DNA of 24,437 nt. It comes from JAWWPY01 sp964412845. Lineage in GTDB: Bacteria; Actinomycetota; Actinomycetes; Streptosporangiales; Streptosporangiaceae. The position numbers were made by a program, and so were the translations under genes. The stretch lies in the NCBI GenBank assembly GCA_964412845.1, contig CAYPQM010000105.1, forward strand, positions 1 to 24,437. The letters run 5' to 3'. Shown piece after piece: positions 1 to 7,696 of this stretch. A model generated the notes under the pieces. That model made no database searches. It worked only from the letters and a program-made list of their open reading frames with translations, and was not told where the DNA came from. Every line of letters starts with the position of its first letter. The stretch's first letter is position 1.

Positions 1-354
1 GGTCAGGTCGAATCCTGCCCCGTCAGTGAACCGGAGCCGGAAGGCAAGCGGACCCTTACCCGGGTGAGGTGGCTCGGCGGGCAGGTTCTCCCGCCAGCGC
101 AGCCAGCCTGCCTTGGCCAGGTGCATGACCAGATGCAGCGGCTCGGTCCCGGCTGCCGCGTCCGATGCCACCAGGTCAAGGAACTTGCCGTGCCGCTGCG
201 CGGTGTCGATAACCCGGCCCCGCAGCGCGGTGAGGTCCGGCCGGTAGGTCTTGAGCACCGAGATGGCCGCGCTGTCGGCCCGGTCGACGACCCGTCCGGC
301 TACCCGCTCACGCAGGTAGACAGCGAGCGACTCGACCTCGGGAAGTTCCGGCAC
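1..354 (-). CDS. Fpg/Nei family DNA glycosylase, 5' part only (gene runs off left edge)
   Basis: The reverse strand from a GTG at 354 encodes 118 residues that stay open to the window edge. The protein begins MPELPEVE, the hallmark N-terminus of formamidopyrimidine-DNA glycosylases. There Pro2 (after Met removal) is the Schiff-base nucleophile and Glu3 assists base excision. The segment QRHGKFLDL holds the conserved hairpin lysine (Lys57 in E. coli Fpg), and MHLAKAGWLRW replaces the canonical HLGMSG strand; as I recall, this variant is common in actinobacterial Fpg-like proteins. The C-terminal H2TH and zinc-finger domains lie outside the window. Family role: excision of oxidised bases such as 8-oxoguanine with AP-lyase activity. 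The exact substrate (Fpg or Nei/Nei2 type) cannot be decided from this part. No strong Shine-Dalgarno is seen; a CAGAAT hexamer lies 7 nt upstream of the GTG. Confidence 0.88.
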   Translation of the reverse strand, partial: MPELPEVESLAVYLRERVAGRVVDRADSAAISVLKTYRPDLTALRGRVIDTAQRHGKFLDLVASDAAAGTEPLHLVMHLAKAGWLRWRENLPAEPPHPGKGPLAFRLRFTDGAGFDLT

Positions 355-743
355 AAGACCAATTCTGCCTCGCTCCTGGCCGTGCCCGCTGCGCCCACGG
401 CCGCGCCGAACACGCTCTGCCGCTCCCCGCGGCGCGATCAGCCGTTCCCCGGAACCCGGCAAGCCCTTCCCCGGAAGGGCTGACGCGTGCATCCTCATCT
501 CAGGAGACTGCTGCGGCCGGAGGCAAAGCGGCCGCGGCAGGCGAGGCCGGACGGAGAGGACATGATGACCCGAGGCGGGGCGGTGACGCGGCGCGCGCTG
601 GAATGGCCCGGGCCATTCCAGCGCGGTCCGGGCCACTCCAGGAAGCCCTACCCGCCTGGCTAGGTTATTTGCTTGAGCGAAACTAACATATTTTGGGTAG
701 TGCCTCCGGTGCGCGGAGCATGGACTCACAAGGACGCGAAGCC
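355..743. other. Intergenic region between divergent glycosylase and stress-protein genes
   Basis: This 389-bp stretch holds no convincing long gene. It contains a perfect 32-bp palindrome (594-625) followed by a third related half-site (GGCCACTCCAGG, 631-642). A short ORF of 33 codons (562-663, ATG-ATG start after GGAGAGGA, stop TAG) spans the palindrome; its coding status is doubtful. An AT-rich patch at 661-696, unusual for this genome, includes TAACAT (684-689) and TATTTT (689-694) and is the likely promoter zone of the downstream stress-protein gene. No clear -35 box could be assigned. Confidence 0.5.
594..625. repeat. Perfect 32-bp palindrome (2 x 16 bp, no spacer)
   Basis: The left arm CGCGCTGGAATGGCCC (594-609) is exactly reverse-complementary to 610-625. 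A further near-copy of the right arm (GGGCCACTCCAGG) follows at about 630-642. There is no loop and no T-run, so a DNA-level role (a protein-binding site) is at least as likely as a terminator. It lies about 120 bp upstream of the universal stress protein start. Confidence 0.85.
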
Positions 744-1262
744 ATGGACCAGGCAGAGCCTCATCCACCCCAGGGTCAGCCTGCCGGGCCGGGTCGCCCC
801 GGCCGCCGCAGGGACCCGGCGCCCCTGCCGATCCCGTCCGGCGACCTCGACCACCCGGTGGTAGTCGGCTACGACGGGTCACAGTCGAGCCGCCACGCGC
901 TCGCCTACGCCGCCGGGATGGCCAGGCGGCTGGGCCGGCCGCTGCTGGTCACGTACATCTGCTCGCCCGGTGTCTACTGCGAGCCGCTGACCGGCCAGGT
1001 CATCGGTGCGGGCCGGGACGCCGAGGAAATGCAGCGCTGGCTGCTCCGGGAACTCGACGAGGTCTGCGACCGGGTCGGCCTGGACGTGCGGGTGCTCACC
1101 CGCCGCGGCACCCCGGCCCGGGAGCTCGCCGCCGCGGCCCGGGAGTTCAGCGCGGACGCCCTGGTCATCGGGGCCCCTGAACGCGTCTGGCATCACGTGG
1201 CCGGCTCGGTTCCCGGCTGGCTGGCCCGGCACGCGCACTGCCCCGTCATCGTCGTGCCCTGA
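744..1262 (+). CDS. Universal stress protein (UspA family), single domain
   Basis: The 172-residue product opens with a Pro/Gly-rich leader of about 30 residues. The Usp fold then starts at VVVGYDGSQSSRHALAYA, the first beta strand and helix with the conserved Asp that contacts adenine in ATP-binding members. It ends with the strand CPVIVVP. The usual ATP loop G-x2-G-x9-G-S/T is degenerate here: the stretch GAPERVWHHVAGSVPGWL keeps the last G-S but not the first pair. ATP binding is therefore uncertain. The start at 744 is favoured because AAGGA (730-734) sits 9 nt upstream; in-frame ATG 720 is the alternative. Cytoplasmic. In actinobacteria such proteins often respond to dormancy, hypoxia or other stress, but this sequence does not show which signal applies. 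Transcribed alone. Confidence 0.88.
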   Translation: MDQAEPHPPQGQPAGPGRPGRRRDPAPLPIPSGDLDHPVVVGYDGSQSSRHALAYAAGMARRLGRPLLVTYICSPGVYCEPLTGQVIGAGRDAEEMQRWLLRELDEVCDRVGLDVRVLTRRGTPARELAAAAREFSADALVIGAPERVWHHVAGSVPGWLARHAHCPVIVVP

Positions 1263-1317
1263 CTAATCAGGCCTGGCCAATCAGGACAAGCCAACAGGCC
1301 GCCGCGGTGCTCCGCGA

Positions 1318-1462
1318 CAGGAGCGTCCGCTGCGCCGGGACCACGTCAGCACGAGGAACTCTGCGACGCGGTGGCGGCGGCGGATCCTGACCGGGTCGCC
1401 TGGAGATGATCCGACACCTCAGCGAGGCGGAAGAGATCGTGCTCGGGCCACGCGACCAGGGC
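1318..1462 (+). pseudogene. Possible frameshifted remnant of a GntR/FadR-type (FCD domain) regulator
   Basis: Reading 1347-1406 in one frame gives QHEELCDAVAAADPDRVAW, then a stop at 1407. Shifting frame at about 1400 gives LEMIRHLSEAEEIVLGPRD. Joined, the spacing H-x2-L-x2-A-V-x3-D then x7-M-x2-HL fits the C-terminal helices of FCD domains, where the leading His is a metal ligand. A third frame just upstream reads PLRRDHV, which could continue the same domain. This looks like the 3' end of a decayed gene with at least one 1-nt deletion; no DNA-binding domain remains. It starts about 55 bp after the stress protein. The call rests on pattern memory over about 40 residues, so chance similarity remains possible. 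Confidence 0.38.
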
Positions 1463-1840
1463 CGGCCCCGCCCAGGTCGACCCGCACTGAGTCCGGGTAG
1501 CATCCGCCCGGCCGCGGACCCTCGCACGTTCTCGGCAGCCCTTCCCGATCTGCCTCCGGCCAGCGTGAGCCGGGGCGGCCGCATTACGAGTTGGTTGCGG
1601 GTTGCCACGCTGGCCCGATCCGGCTTGCCGCGCCCGCCATGGGCCCCCGGGCTCGGCATCGCTCAGCGAGAAATGCCACCGTCAGGCACCAGTCCGGGCC
1701 CGCGGCCGTTCCCGAAGGTAATTATTCGGGCATGGTTTTCGGCGCGAGCCACGGGCCTTAGACCGCGCCGTAGGCCACCACGTGGCCTGATGCCGCGACG
1801 GATACCGATCCGTGCGCATAAGCTGGCAGGCCAGAAGACC
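1463..1840. other. Gene-free stretch downstream of tRNA-Leu
   Basis: I see no gene here. Small inverted repeats are visible: CCCGAA/TTCGGG with an 8-nt AT-rich centre (1711-1730), AGGCCAC/GTGGCCT with a 3-nt loop (1772-1788), ACGGAT/ATCCGT with a 4-nt loop (1798-1813), and CTGG/CCAG (1823-1834). The last three follow the 3' end of the minus-strand tRNA and may form its termination region. Confidence 0.45.
1798..1813 (-). terminator. Possible tRNA-Leu terminator hairpin
   Basis: A 6-bp stem (ACGGAT/ATCCGT) with a 4-nt loop begins 28 nt past the tRNA CCA end in the direction of transcription. Another hairpin follows at 1772-1788. There is no U-run, which is common for actinobacterial terminators. 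The stem is weak, so the assignment is tentative. Confidence 0.3.
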
Positions 1841-1926
1841 TGGTGGGCGAGGAGGGATTTGAACCCTCACGTCCTTGCGGACACACGGACCTGAACCGTG
1901 CGCGTCTGCCGTTCCGCCACCCGCCC
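1841..1926 (-). tRNA. tRNA-Leu, anticodon CAG
   Basis: The minus strand folds as a class II tRNA. The acceptor strand GGGCGGG pairs with CTCGCCC (one G-U). The anticodon loop TTCAGGT holds CAG (1891-1893) on an ACGG/CCGT stem, followed by a long variable arm (GTCC/GGAC). The T arm is GAGGG-TTCAAAT-CCCTC, then discriminator A and an encoded CCA (1841-1843). Anticodon CAG and the long variable arm identify Leu decoding CUG, an abundant codon in GC-rich genomes. A TAACCT hexamer (minus strand, 1945-1940) 13 nt upstream is a plausible -10 box. A tRNA-Leu also lies next to fhaA in Mycobacterium tuberculosis (leuT), so the neighbourhood looks ancestral. Confidence 0.96.
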
Positions 1927-1952
1927 TAGGCAAGGAGTCAGGTTAGCACGTC

Positions 1953-1981
1953 TTCGACCTGCCCCCTGCCGCCGATACCAT
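1953..1981 (+). promoter_or_regulatory. Candidate promoter of the fha-pstP-rodA-pbpA-pknB operon
   Basis: TTCGAC (1953-1958) and TACCAT (1976-1981) are separated by 17 bp, and TACCAT fits the actinobacterial TAnnnT -10 pattern. Transcription would begin near 1988, about 24 nt before the fhaA GTG and just ahead of its AAGGAGG. The divergent tRNA-Leu promoter lies within the same 85 bp. Confidence 0.45.
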
Positions 1982-2011
1982 CGGATGCGGATACGGGAAG
2001 GAGGTACCCGG

Positions 2012-2773
2012 GTGGGAGTTCTTCAGCGCTTCGAGCGCAGGCTCGAGGGCATGGTGGAGGGTGCCTTCGCGCGAGCGTTCAAGTCCGAGCTGCAACCGGT
2101 CGAGGTTGCCAGCGCGGTGCAGCGCGAGATGGATGACCGTGCCGCGATCGTGGCGCAGGGCCGGACCCTTGTGCCTAACGATTTCGTGGTGGAACTGGCC
2201 GACAGTGATTTCGAGCGGCTCGAGGTGTACGCCGACAACCTCGGCATCGAGCTGGCCACGCTCGCCCGTGAGCACGCGCGTGAGCAGGGCTACTCGTTCG
2301 TCGGGCCGGTGCGGATGCGGTTCGAGGGCGTCCCCGACCTGACCACGGGCACTTTCCGGATCCGCTCCGGAGTAATCCGGGGCACCACGGTCGAAGGCGG
2401 TGAGATCCGCAGGCCCACCAGTGACCTGCCCAGGGCACCAGCATCAGGCTCCACGGGCGGCCGGCCACGACTGCTCGTGTCGGGACCGGAGCCGGGGGCG
2501 GACGGCAACACCCAGCGCACCTACGAACTGAACGCACCCGTGACAATGCTCGGCCGGGGTACCGACTGCGATCTGCGCCTGGTTGACCCCGGCGTCTCAC
2601 GGCACCACGCCGAGCTCCGGGTGGAGGACGGGGATGTGGTCCTCGTCGACCTGGGCTCCACCAACGGCACCTTCGTGAACGGGCAGCCGGTCCGGCGGGT
2701 GTCGCTAACCGACGGCACACAAGTAACGCTGGGGCGGACAACCCTGGTGTTCCGCAGAGACGGCATCTATTGA
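2012..2773 (+). CDS. fhaA: FhaA: DUF3662 domain plus C-terminal FHA domain
   Basis: The 253-residue cytoplasmic protein has an N-terminal DUF3662/FhaA domain (about 1-120, starting VLQRFERRLEGMVEGAFARAF), a polar linker (about 125-165) and a C-terminal FHA domain (about 170-250). The FHA domain keeps the phospho-threonine binding residues Gly181-Arg182, Ser196, His199 and Asn218-Gly219. It lacks the long Pro/Gln-rich linker of the 527-residue mycobacterial FhaA, so it is the short form. The GTG at 2012 is chosen because AAGGAGG (1998-2004) lies 7 nt upstream; the open frame runs further up but has no comparable ribosome site. First gene of the operon. In mycobacteria FhaA binds phosphorylated partners, including the pseudokinase domain of MviN, and affects peptidoglycan synthesis; the same role is inferred here. 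Confidence 0.95.
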   Translation: MGVLQRFERRLEGMVEGAFARAFKSELQPVEVASAVQREMDDRAAIVAQGRTLVPNDFVVELADSDFERLEVYADNLGIELATLAREHAREQGYSFVGPVRMRFEGVPDLTTGTFRIRSGVIRGTTVEGGEIRRPTSDLPRAPASGSTGGRPRLLVSGPEPGADGNTQRTYELNAPVTMLGRGTDCDLRLVDPGVSRHHAELRVEDGDVVLVDLGSTNGTFVNGQPVRRVSLTDGTQVTLGRTTLVFRRDGIY

Positions 2774-2848
2774 GACCCGGCAGGGATAAGACTGACCGAA
2801 GAACCAGCACAGGCCACGGCCACGGCCACCCCGAGGACAGATGATCCG

Positions 2849-3331
2849 ATGAACGCGCTCACTCTCACCCTCGTCAGGCTCGCGTTCCTTGCGGTCCTGT
2901 GGTTGTTCGTCATCGCGGCGGTGGGCGTGGTTCGCACGGACCTGTTCGGGCCCTCCACGTCCCCGCGCAAACAGCGGCGCCAGCAGGCGCCGCGCGCCCG
3001 GCCCGCCAAGCCACCCCGGTCCCAGCGGGCCGGGCGCGGCGAGCCGCAGCGCCTGCTGGTCACGGCCGGTGCCCTCGCTGGCACCAGCCTGGGGCTCACC
3101 GACCAGCAAATCACCATTGGTCGGGCGAATGATGCCACGCTCGTGCTTAACGATGACTACGCTTCGAGCCGACATGCCCGGCTATTTCCTCAGGACGGTC
3201 AGTGGATCGTCGAGGATCTCGGGTCCACTAACGGCACGTACCTTGACCGTCAGAAGGTAACGCAGCCGACACCGGTGCCGGCAGGCGTGCCGATCCGCAT
3301 CGGCAAGACCGTTCTGGAATTGCGCAGATGA
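2849..3331 (+). CDS. fhaB: FhaB: membrane-anchored FHA domain protein
   Basis: The 160-residue product has one N-terminal membrane helix (about 8-28), a basic Pro/Arg-rich linker (38-65) and a FHA domain (68-160). The phosphopeptide-binding residues are Gly91-Arg92, Ser107, His109 and Asn128-Gly-Thr130. The layout matches mycobacterial FhaB/FipA, a PknA/PknB substrate that links FtsZ and FtsQ at the septum under stress. The start at 2849 follows GAGGA at 2833-2837. An ATG at 2841 leads straight to a stop and is ruled out. The stop overlaps the pstP start as ATGA (3328-3331), implying translational coupling to the phosphatase. Confidence 0.95.
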   Translation: MNALTLTLVRLAFLAVLWLFVIAAVGVVRTDLFGPSTSPRKQRRQQAPRARPAKPPRSQRAGRGEPQRLLVTAGALAGTSLGLTDQQITIGRANDATLVLNDDYASSRHARLFPQDGQWIVEDLGSTNGTYLDRQKVTQPTPVPAGVPIRIGKTVLELRR

Positions 3332-4722
3332 CACTTGCACTGCGGTACGCGATCCGCTCAGACGTTGGTCTCCTCCGTGAGGGGAACGAGGACGCCGCTT
3401 ACGCTGGCCCGCGCCTGCTGGCCGTCGCGGACGGCATGGGCGGCCATGCCGCGGGCGAGGTCGCCAGCGCCGCCGCCATCTCCGCGATCGCCCGGCTGGA
3501 CGACGACGGGCCCGGCAACGACCTCCTCGACAAGCTCGCCGACGCGGTGAACGAGGCGAACCATGCGCTGCACGACATGGTCGCCGCCGATCCCGCGATC
3601 GAGGGCATGGGCACCACGCTGACCGCCATGCTCTGGTCCGGGTCGCGGATGGCCCTGTGCCACATTGGCGACTCACGGGCCTACCTCCTGCGGGGCCGCG
3701 AGTTCCACCAGATCACGCATGACCACACGCTGGTCCAGACGCTGGTCGACGAGGGGCGGATCAGTCCCGATGACGTGGCCACCCACCCGCAGCGCTCGAT
3801 GCTGCTGCGGGCCCTGGACGGCCGGGCCGACGTCGAGCCCGATCTGTCGCTGCGCGAGGTCAGGCTGGGCGACAGGTACCTGCTCTGCTCGGATGGCCTG
3901 TCCGGGGTGGTCAGCGAGGAGACCCTGCACACGACGCTGGCCACGGTCGGCGACCTAGACGAGGTCGTCCTGCAGCTCATCGAGCTGGCCATCAGGGGCG
4001 GCGGCCCGGACAACATCACCTGCATCGTCGCGGACGTCGTGGACAGTGCCACCGCGCCGCTGCCGCCCAGCGACGTGTCGGTCGTCGTGGGGGCCGCCTC
4101 CAACGGCACCGGCCGGCTCCCACTGCACAGCGACAGCCCAGCCGGGCGGGCCCACCTGCTCACCCAGACCGCGCCGCAGGCCGCCATCGCGGTCGCGATC
4201 GCCCACGACGACCCGGTACCGCGCGCGCCGAGCGACCACGAGGACATGCCGCGCCGGCGACGCTGGCCCCTGGTCACCTCGGCCCTCGCGGTCCTGGTCA
4301 TCCTGATCGTCGGCGGAGCCTACGCAGGGTGGCGCTACACGCAGAGCCAGTACTACGTGGGCGCGGACAGCGGCAAGGTCGTCGTCTACCGTGGCATCAC
4401 GCCGAAACTCGCCTGGGTGAGCCTGTCGAAGGTATACCGGCAGACCGGCATCCCGCTGGCCATGATTCCCAGCATCGACGTCCAGTCCGTCCGGTCCACG
4501 ATCCCGGCCAGCGGGCTGGCTGACGCGCAGCGGATCGTCGGCCGGATCCGCAGCGACTACCAGCGCTGCCAGAACGCCTACGCCGCCTTGGCGAAGTGGC
4601 AGAACATCAAGCCGAAGAAGGTCAAGGGCAAGCTCGTCCCGAAGCCCCCCAAGCCCACCATCCCGGCGGACTGCCCAGCCGTGACCGCGAGCACGGTCCC
4701 GGGAACCGGGGGATCTCCGTGA
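3328..4722 (+). CDS. pstP: PstP: membrane PP2C-type Ser/Thr phosphatase
   Basis: The 464-residue protein has an N-terminal PP2C domain (about 5-237). Metal-binding and catalytic motifs are NEDA (Asp22), DGMGGH (Asp35-His40), GTTL, HIGDSRAYLL (113-121), CSDG (Asp189) and GGPDN (Asp228). A low-complexity juxtamembrane stretch follows, then one membrane helix (about 313-334, after a Met-Pro-Arg-Arg cluster) and an outside domain of about 130 residues ending in a Lys/Pro-rich tail. The family is Mn-dependent and dephosphorylates the PASTA kinase, FHA proteins and PBPs. It overlaps fhaB by 4 nt (ATGA) and the next gene by 4 nt (GTGA). Length and topology are close to M. tuberculosis PstP. Confidence 0.96.
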   Translation: MTLALRYAIRSDVGLLREGNEDAAYAGPRLLAVADGMGGHAAGEVASAAAISAIARLDDDGPGNDLLDKLADAVNEANHALHDMVAADPAIEGMGTTLTAMLWSGSRMALCHIGDSRAYLLRGREFHQITHDHTLVQTLVDEGRISPDDVATHPQRSMLLRALDGRADVEPDLSLREVRLGDRYLLCSDGLSGVVSEETLHTTLATVGDLDEVVLQLIELAIRGGGPDNITCIVADVVDSATAPLPPSDVSVVVGAASNGTGRLPLHSDSPAGRAHLLTQTAPQAAIAVAIAHDDPVPRAPSDHEDMPRRRRWPLVTSALAVLVILIVGGAYAGWRYTQSQYYVGADSGKVVVYRGITPKLAWVSLSKVYRQTGIPLAMIPSIDVQSVRSTIPASGLADAQRIVGRIRSDYQRCQNAYAALAKWQNIKPKKVKGKLVPKPPKPTIPADCPAVTASTVPGTGGSP

Positions 4723-6212
4723 GTACTCTCACCAACCCTCCGGGTCAGCCGGGTGAGCCAGTGGGATCGATCACCCCGGCCGACGCCCCGGCCGTCCCTG
4801 TGGCCATGCCCCGGGGACGGCGCCGGACCGAGCTGACCATGCTCGTTTTCGTGCTGGTCGTCGTCATGTTCGCGTACGCCAGCGTCGGGCTGGGGCTGAA
4901 CGGCAAGGTACCGGCCGGGATGTTCACCTACGGCATCTCGTTCGCGGTCATCGTGGGCGCCGCTCACCTGGCCGTGCGCCGCCTGGCACCCTGGTCGGAC
5001 CCGCTGATGCTGCCGCTCGCCGCGCTGCTGAACGGCCTGGGCATCGTGATGATCTACCGTCTCCAGGAGTCCGGGCGGGCCGGGAACGCCGGGACCAAGA
5101 TCTCTACGATGAGCTCGTCGACCACGGCCTTCCAGGTGATGTGGAGCGCCGTCGGCATCGTTGCCTTCGTGGTGGTGCTCGCCCTGGTCCGGCAGCCGCG
5201 CACACTGCAGCGCTACACCTACACCCTGGGCGCGATCGGCCTGGCGCTCGTCGTCATCCCCGCTGTGCTGCCCGCGTCGCTGAGCGAGATCAACGGCGCC
5301 AAGGTGTGGATCACGATCGGCGGTTTCTCCATCCAGCCCGGCGAGTTCGCCAAGCTGGCGCTGGCCGTGTTCTTCGCCGGCTACCTGGTCAGCAAGCGGG
5401 ACGTGCTCGCGCTCGCCGGGCGGCGGGTCCTGGGCATCGACCTGCCGCGGGCCCGTGACCTCGGGCCGGTGCTCATCGCGTGGGGGGCCAGCCTCCTGGT
5501 CCTGGTCTTTGAGACCGACATCGGAACGTCGGCACTGTTCTTCGGCCTGTTCGTGGTCATGATCTACGTGGCCACGCAGCGCACGTCCTGGCTGCTGATC
5601 GGGGTTGGCCTCTTCGTATTCGGCTCGCTCACGGCCAGCAAGCTGTTCAACCACGTCGGTGCGCGTTTCAAAGCCTGGCAGGATCCGTACTCGGCGGCCA
5701 ACGTATTCTGCAACCCGGCCACCCAGCACCATTGCGTGTCGTCCTATCAGCTCGCCGAAGGCCTGTACGGGATGACTTTCGGCGGCGTCCTGGGCCGCGG
5801 GCTGGGCCAGGGACAGCCGTACTGGACTCCGCTGGTGCAGAGCGACTTCATCATCACCGCGTTCGGCGAGGAATTGGGCGTCACTGGGCTGATGGCGCTC
5901 CTGATCATCTACGGGCTGATCGTCCAGCGCGGGCTGCGCGCCGCTATCGCGGTCCGCGACCCCTTCTCCAAGCTGCTGGCCGGCGGCCTCGCCTTCGTGC
6001 TCGCGCTGCAGGTCTTCGTGATCGTCGGCGGGGTTACCCGGCTGATCCCGCTGACCGGGATCACCACCCCGTTCCTGTCCCAGGGCGGGTCGTCCCTGGT
6101 CGCCAGCTGGATGCTGATCGCCCTGCTGATGCGGATCAGCGACACCGCGCGACGACCCGCTCCGCAGCCGATCCAGGACGAGGGGATGACGCAGGTGGTG
6201 AGAGCCGGATGA
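4719..6212 (+). CDS. rodA: RodA/FtsW family (SEDS) peptidoglycan glycosyltransferase
   Basis: The 497-residue polytopic membrane protein has a polar N-terminal tail of about 38 residues, then about ten or more hydrophobic helices. SEDS landmarks are KVWITIGGFSIQPGEFAK (195-212), FETDIGTS with the conserved Asp267 (the polymerase aspartate in characterised RodA), a large outside loop carrying two Cys (331, 339), and PFLSQGGSSL (451-460). It polymerises lipid II glycan chains outside the membrane, partnered by the class B PBP encoded next. The GTG at 4719 overlaps the pstP stop (GTGA). An upstream in-frame ATG at 4596 lies inside pstP and is rejected. The stop overlaps the pbpA start (ATGA, 6209-6212). 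By synteny this is RodA rather than the divisome FtsW. Confidence 0.95.
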   Translation: MSTLTNPPGQPGEPVGSITPADAPAVPVAMPRGRRRTELTMLVFVLVVVMFAYASVGLGLNGKVPAGMFTYGISFAVIVGAAHLAVRRLAPWSDPLMLPLAALLNGLGIVMIYRLQESGRAGNAGTKISTMSSSTTAFQVMWSAVGIVAFVVVLALVRQPRTLQRYTYTLGAIGLALVVIPAVLPASLSEINGAKVWITIGGFSIQPGEFAKLALAVFFAGYLVSKRDVLALAGRRVLGIDLPRARDLGPVLIAWGASLLVLVFETDIGTSALFFGLFVVMIYVATQRTSWLLIGVGLFVFGSLTASKLFNHVGARFKAWQDPYSAANVFCNPATQHHCVSSYQLAEGLYGMTFGGVLGRGLGQGQPYWTPLVQSDFIITAFGEELGVTGLMALLIIYGLIVQRGLRAAIAVRDPFSKLLAGGLAFVLALQVFVIVGGVTRLIPLTGITTPFLSQGGSSLVASWMLIALLMRISDTARRPAPQPIQDEGMTQVVRAG

Positions 6213-7696
6213 ACCGCGCCCTCCGCCGCATCTCGCTGGCCTGCCTGGTCATGTTCGTGCTGCTGCTGGCCAACGCGAACTACCTGCAGGGGTTCGCGGC
6301 GAACAACCTCGCGAACAAGCCCGGCAACTCCCGGACCTTCTCCCAGCAGTTCCAGTACCAGCGCGGCTCCATCGTCACCGCGGACAACAAGACGATCGCG
6401 GAGTCCCGCCCGGTCAAGGGCATCTACAAGTACCAGCGCTATTACCCCGACGGGACCGTATACGCGCCAGTGACCGGCTACGACTCGATCTATAGCGCAA
6501 CCGGCATCGAGCAGGCCGAGGACCGGCTGCTGTCCGGGTCGGATCCGGCGCTGGCCGTGCACAACCTGGTCGACATGATCACCGGGAAGCCCAAGAAGGG
6601 AGCCCGGGTCCAGCTCACCATCAATTCCGCGGCCCAGCAGGCGGCGTACGACGGGCTCAAGGCGATGGGCCTGCAGGGCGGCGTCGTGGCGCTGGACCCG
6701 AGGACCGGCGCCGTGCTGGCCCTGGCGTCCTATCCGAGCTTCGATCCCAATGACCTGGCCACCTTCAACGGCACCCAGCTCATCAAGGTGGACAAGAAGC
6801 TGCTCGCGGACCCGAACCAGCCGCTGCGGAACAAGGCCCTGGACGATACTTTCCCGCCCGGATCCACATTCAAGATCGTGACCAGCTCGACCGCGTTCTC
6901 CTCCGGGAAATACACGCCGACCACCCGGGTATTCGCGCCGACCAGCCTCACCCTGCCGGACACCAGCAACAAGCTGATCAACTTCGACGGTGAAGGGTGC
7001 AACGACGGGAGCAATCCGACCGGCAACGGCAAGGTGCCGCTCATCTACGCGTTAACGGTGTCCTGTAACACCGTGTTCGGCGACCTGGGCATGCACCTCG
7101 GCGGGGCAGCCCTGCGTTCGCAGGCGGTCAAGTTCGGCATGAACGACCCGAACCTGACGATCCCGCTGCCGGTCGCGCAGAGCAACTACCCGCCCGTCTC
7201 GACCCCCGCATTCACCGCCTACTCGGCGATCGGCCAGTACAACGACACGGTGACACCGCTGCAGGAAGCCATGTTCTCGGCGGCCATCGCCAACAACGGC
7301 ACCCTGATGAAGCCCTACATGGTGCAGAAGGTCACCGCACCGGACCTGGCCTCGCTGGTCACAGCCAACCCGACCACACTGAGCCAGACGGTGAGCCCGG
7401 AGGTGGCCGCAAACGTTAAGCAATTGATGATCAGCGTGGTGCAGTCGCCGGCGGGCACGGCCCACGCCACGGCGGATATCGGGAACCTCGACATCGCCGG
7501 GAAGACCGGAACGGCACAGAACGGCATCAACAACACAGGCCTGGACGACGCGGTGTTTACCGGCTTCGCGCCGGCCAGCAACCCGAAGATAGCTGTCGGC
7601 GTCGTGGTAAGGGGCGGCGGCCAAGGGGCCGACGCCTCGGCGCCTATCGCCGTCAAGGTCATCCAGGCCTACCTCGCCTCCCTGGCGAGACAATGA
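6209..7696 (+). CDS. pbpA: PbpA: class B penicillin-binding protein (transpeptidase)
   Basis: The 495-residue protein has a short cytoplasmic tail, a membrane anchor (about 8-30), a small dimerisation/linker region (40-135) and a transpeptidase domain. Active-site motifs are Ser219-Thr-Phe-Lys222 (after PPG), Ser285-Cys-Asn287 and Lys432-Thr-Gly434. It cross-links peptidoglycan stems and is the target of beta-lactams. The size matches mycobacterial PbpA (491 residues), and adjacency to rodA makes a SEDS/bPBP pair. The start ATG at 6209 overlaps the rodA stop. The frame stays open about 480 bp upstream inside rodA, but that extension has no PBP sequence and is rejected. The stop TGA (7694-7696) overlaps the ATG of a 39-codon ORF described separately. 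Confidence 0.96.
   Translation: MNRALRRISLACLVMFVLLLANANYLQGFAANNLANKPGNSRTFSQQFQYQRGSIVTADNKTIAESRPVKGIYKYQRYYPDGTVYAPVTGYDSIYSATGIEQAEDRLLSGSDPALAVHNLVDMITGKPKKGARVQLTINSAAQQAAYDGLKAMGLQGGVVALDPRTGAVLALASYPSFDPNDLATFNGTQLIKVDKKLLADPNQPLRNKALDDTFPPGSTFKIVTSSTAFSSGKYTPTTRVFAPTSLTLPDTSNKLINFDGEGCNDGSNPTGNGKVPLIYALTVSCNTVFGDLGMHLGGAALRSQAVKFGMNDPNLTIPLPVAQSNYPPVSTPAFTAYSAIGQYNDTVTPLQEAMFSAAIANNGTLMKPYMVQKVTAPDLASLVTANPTTLSQTVSPEVAANVKQLMISVVQSPAGTAHATADIGNLDIAGKTGTAQNGINNTGLDDAVFTGFAPASNPKIAVGVVVRGGGQGADASAPIAVKVIQAYLASLARQ

Noticed and set aside
64..483. Plus-strand ORF of 139 codons at the left edge
   Set aside because: It is antisense to the Fpg/Nei N-terminus, whose MPELPEVE motif is decisive.
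661..712. DosR-type box upstream of the universal stress protein
   Set aside because: TTTTGGGTAGTGCC resembles only part of one half-site of the DosR palindrome; the other half is missing.
1406..1894. Plus-strand ORF of 162 codons
   Set aside because: Only its first 20 or so codons look protein-like (the regulator remnant); the rest is low complexity and it runs antisense into tRNA-Leu.
4578..5732. Minus-strand ORF of 384 codons
   Set aside because: It lies opposite pstP/rodA in a frame kept open by high GC; Asp/Gly/Arg-rich with no domain.
5732..6208. In-frame 5' extension of pbpA
   Set aside because: It overlaps rodA in another frame, has no PBP sequence, and the ATGA junction at 6209 gives the expected membrane anchor.
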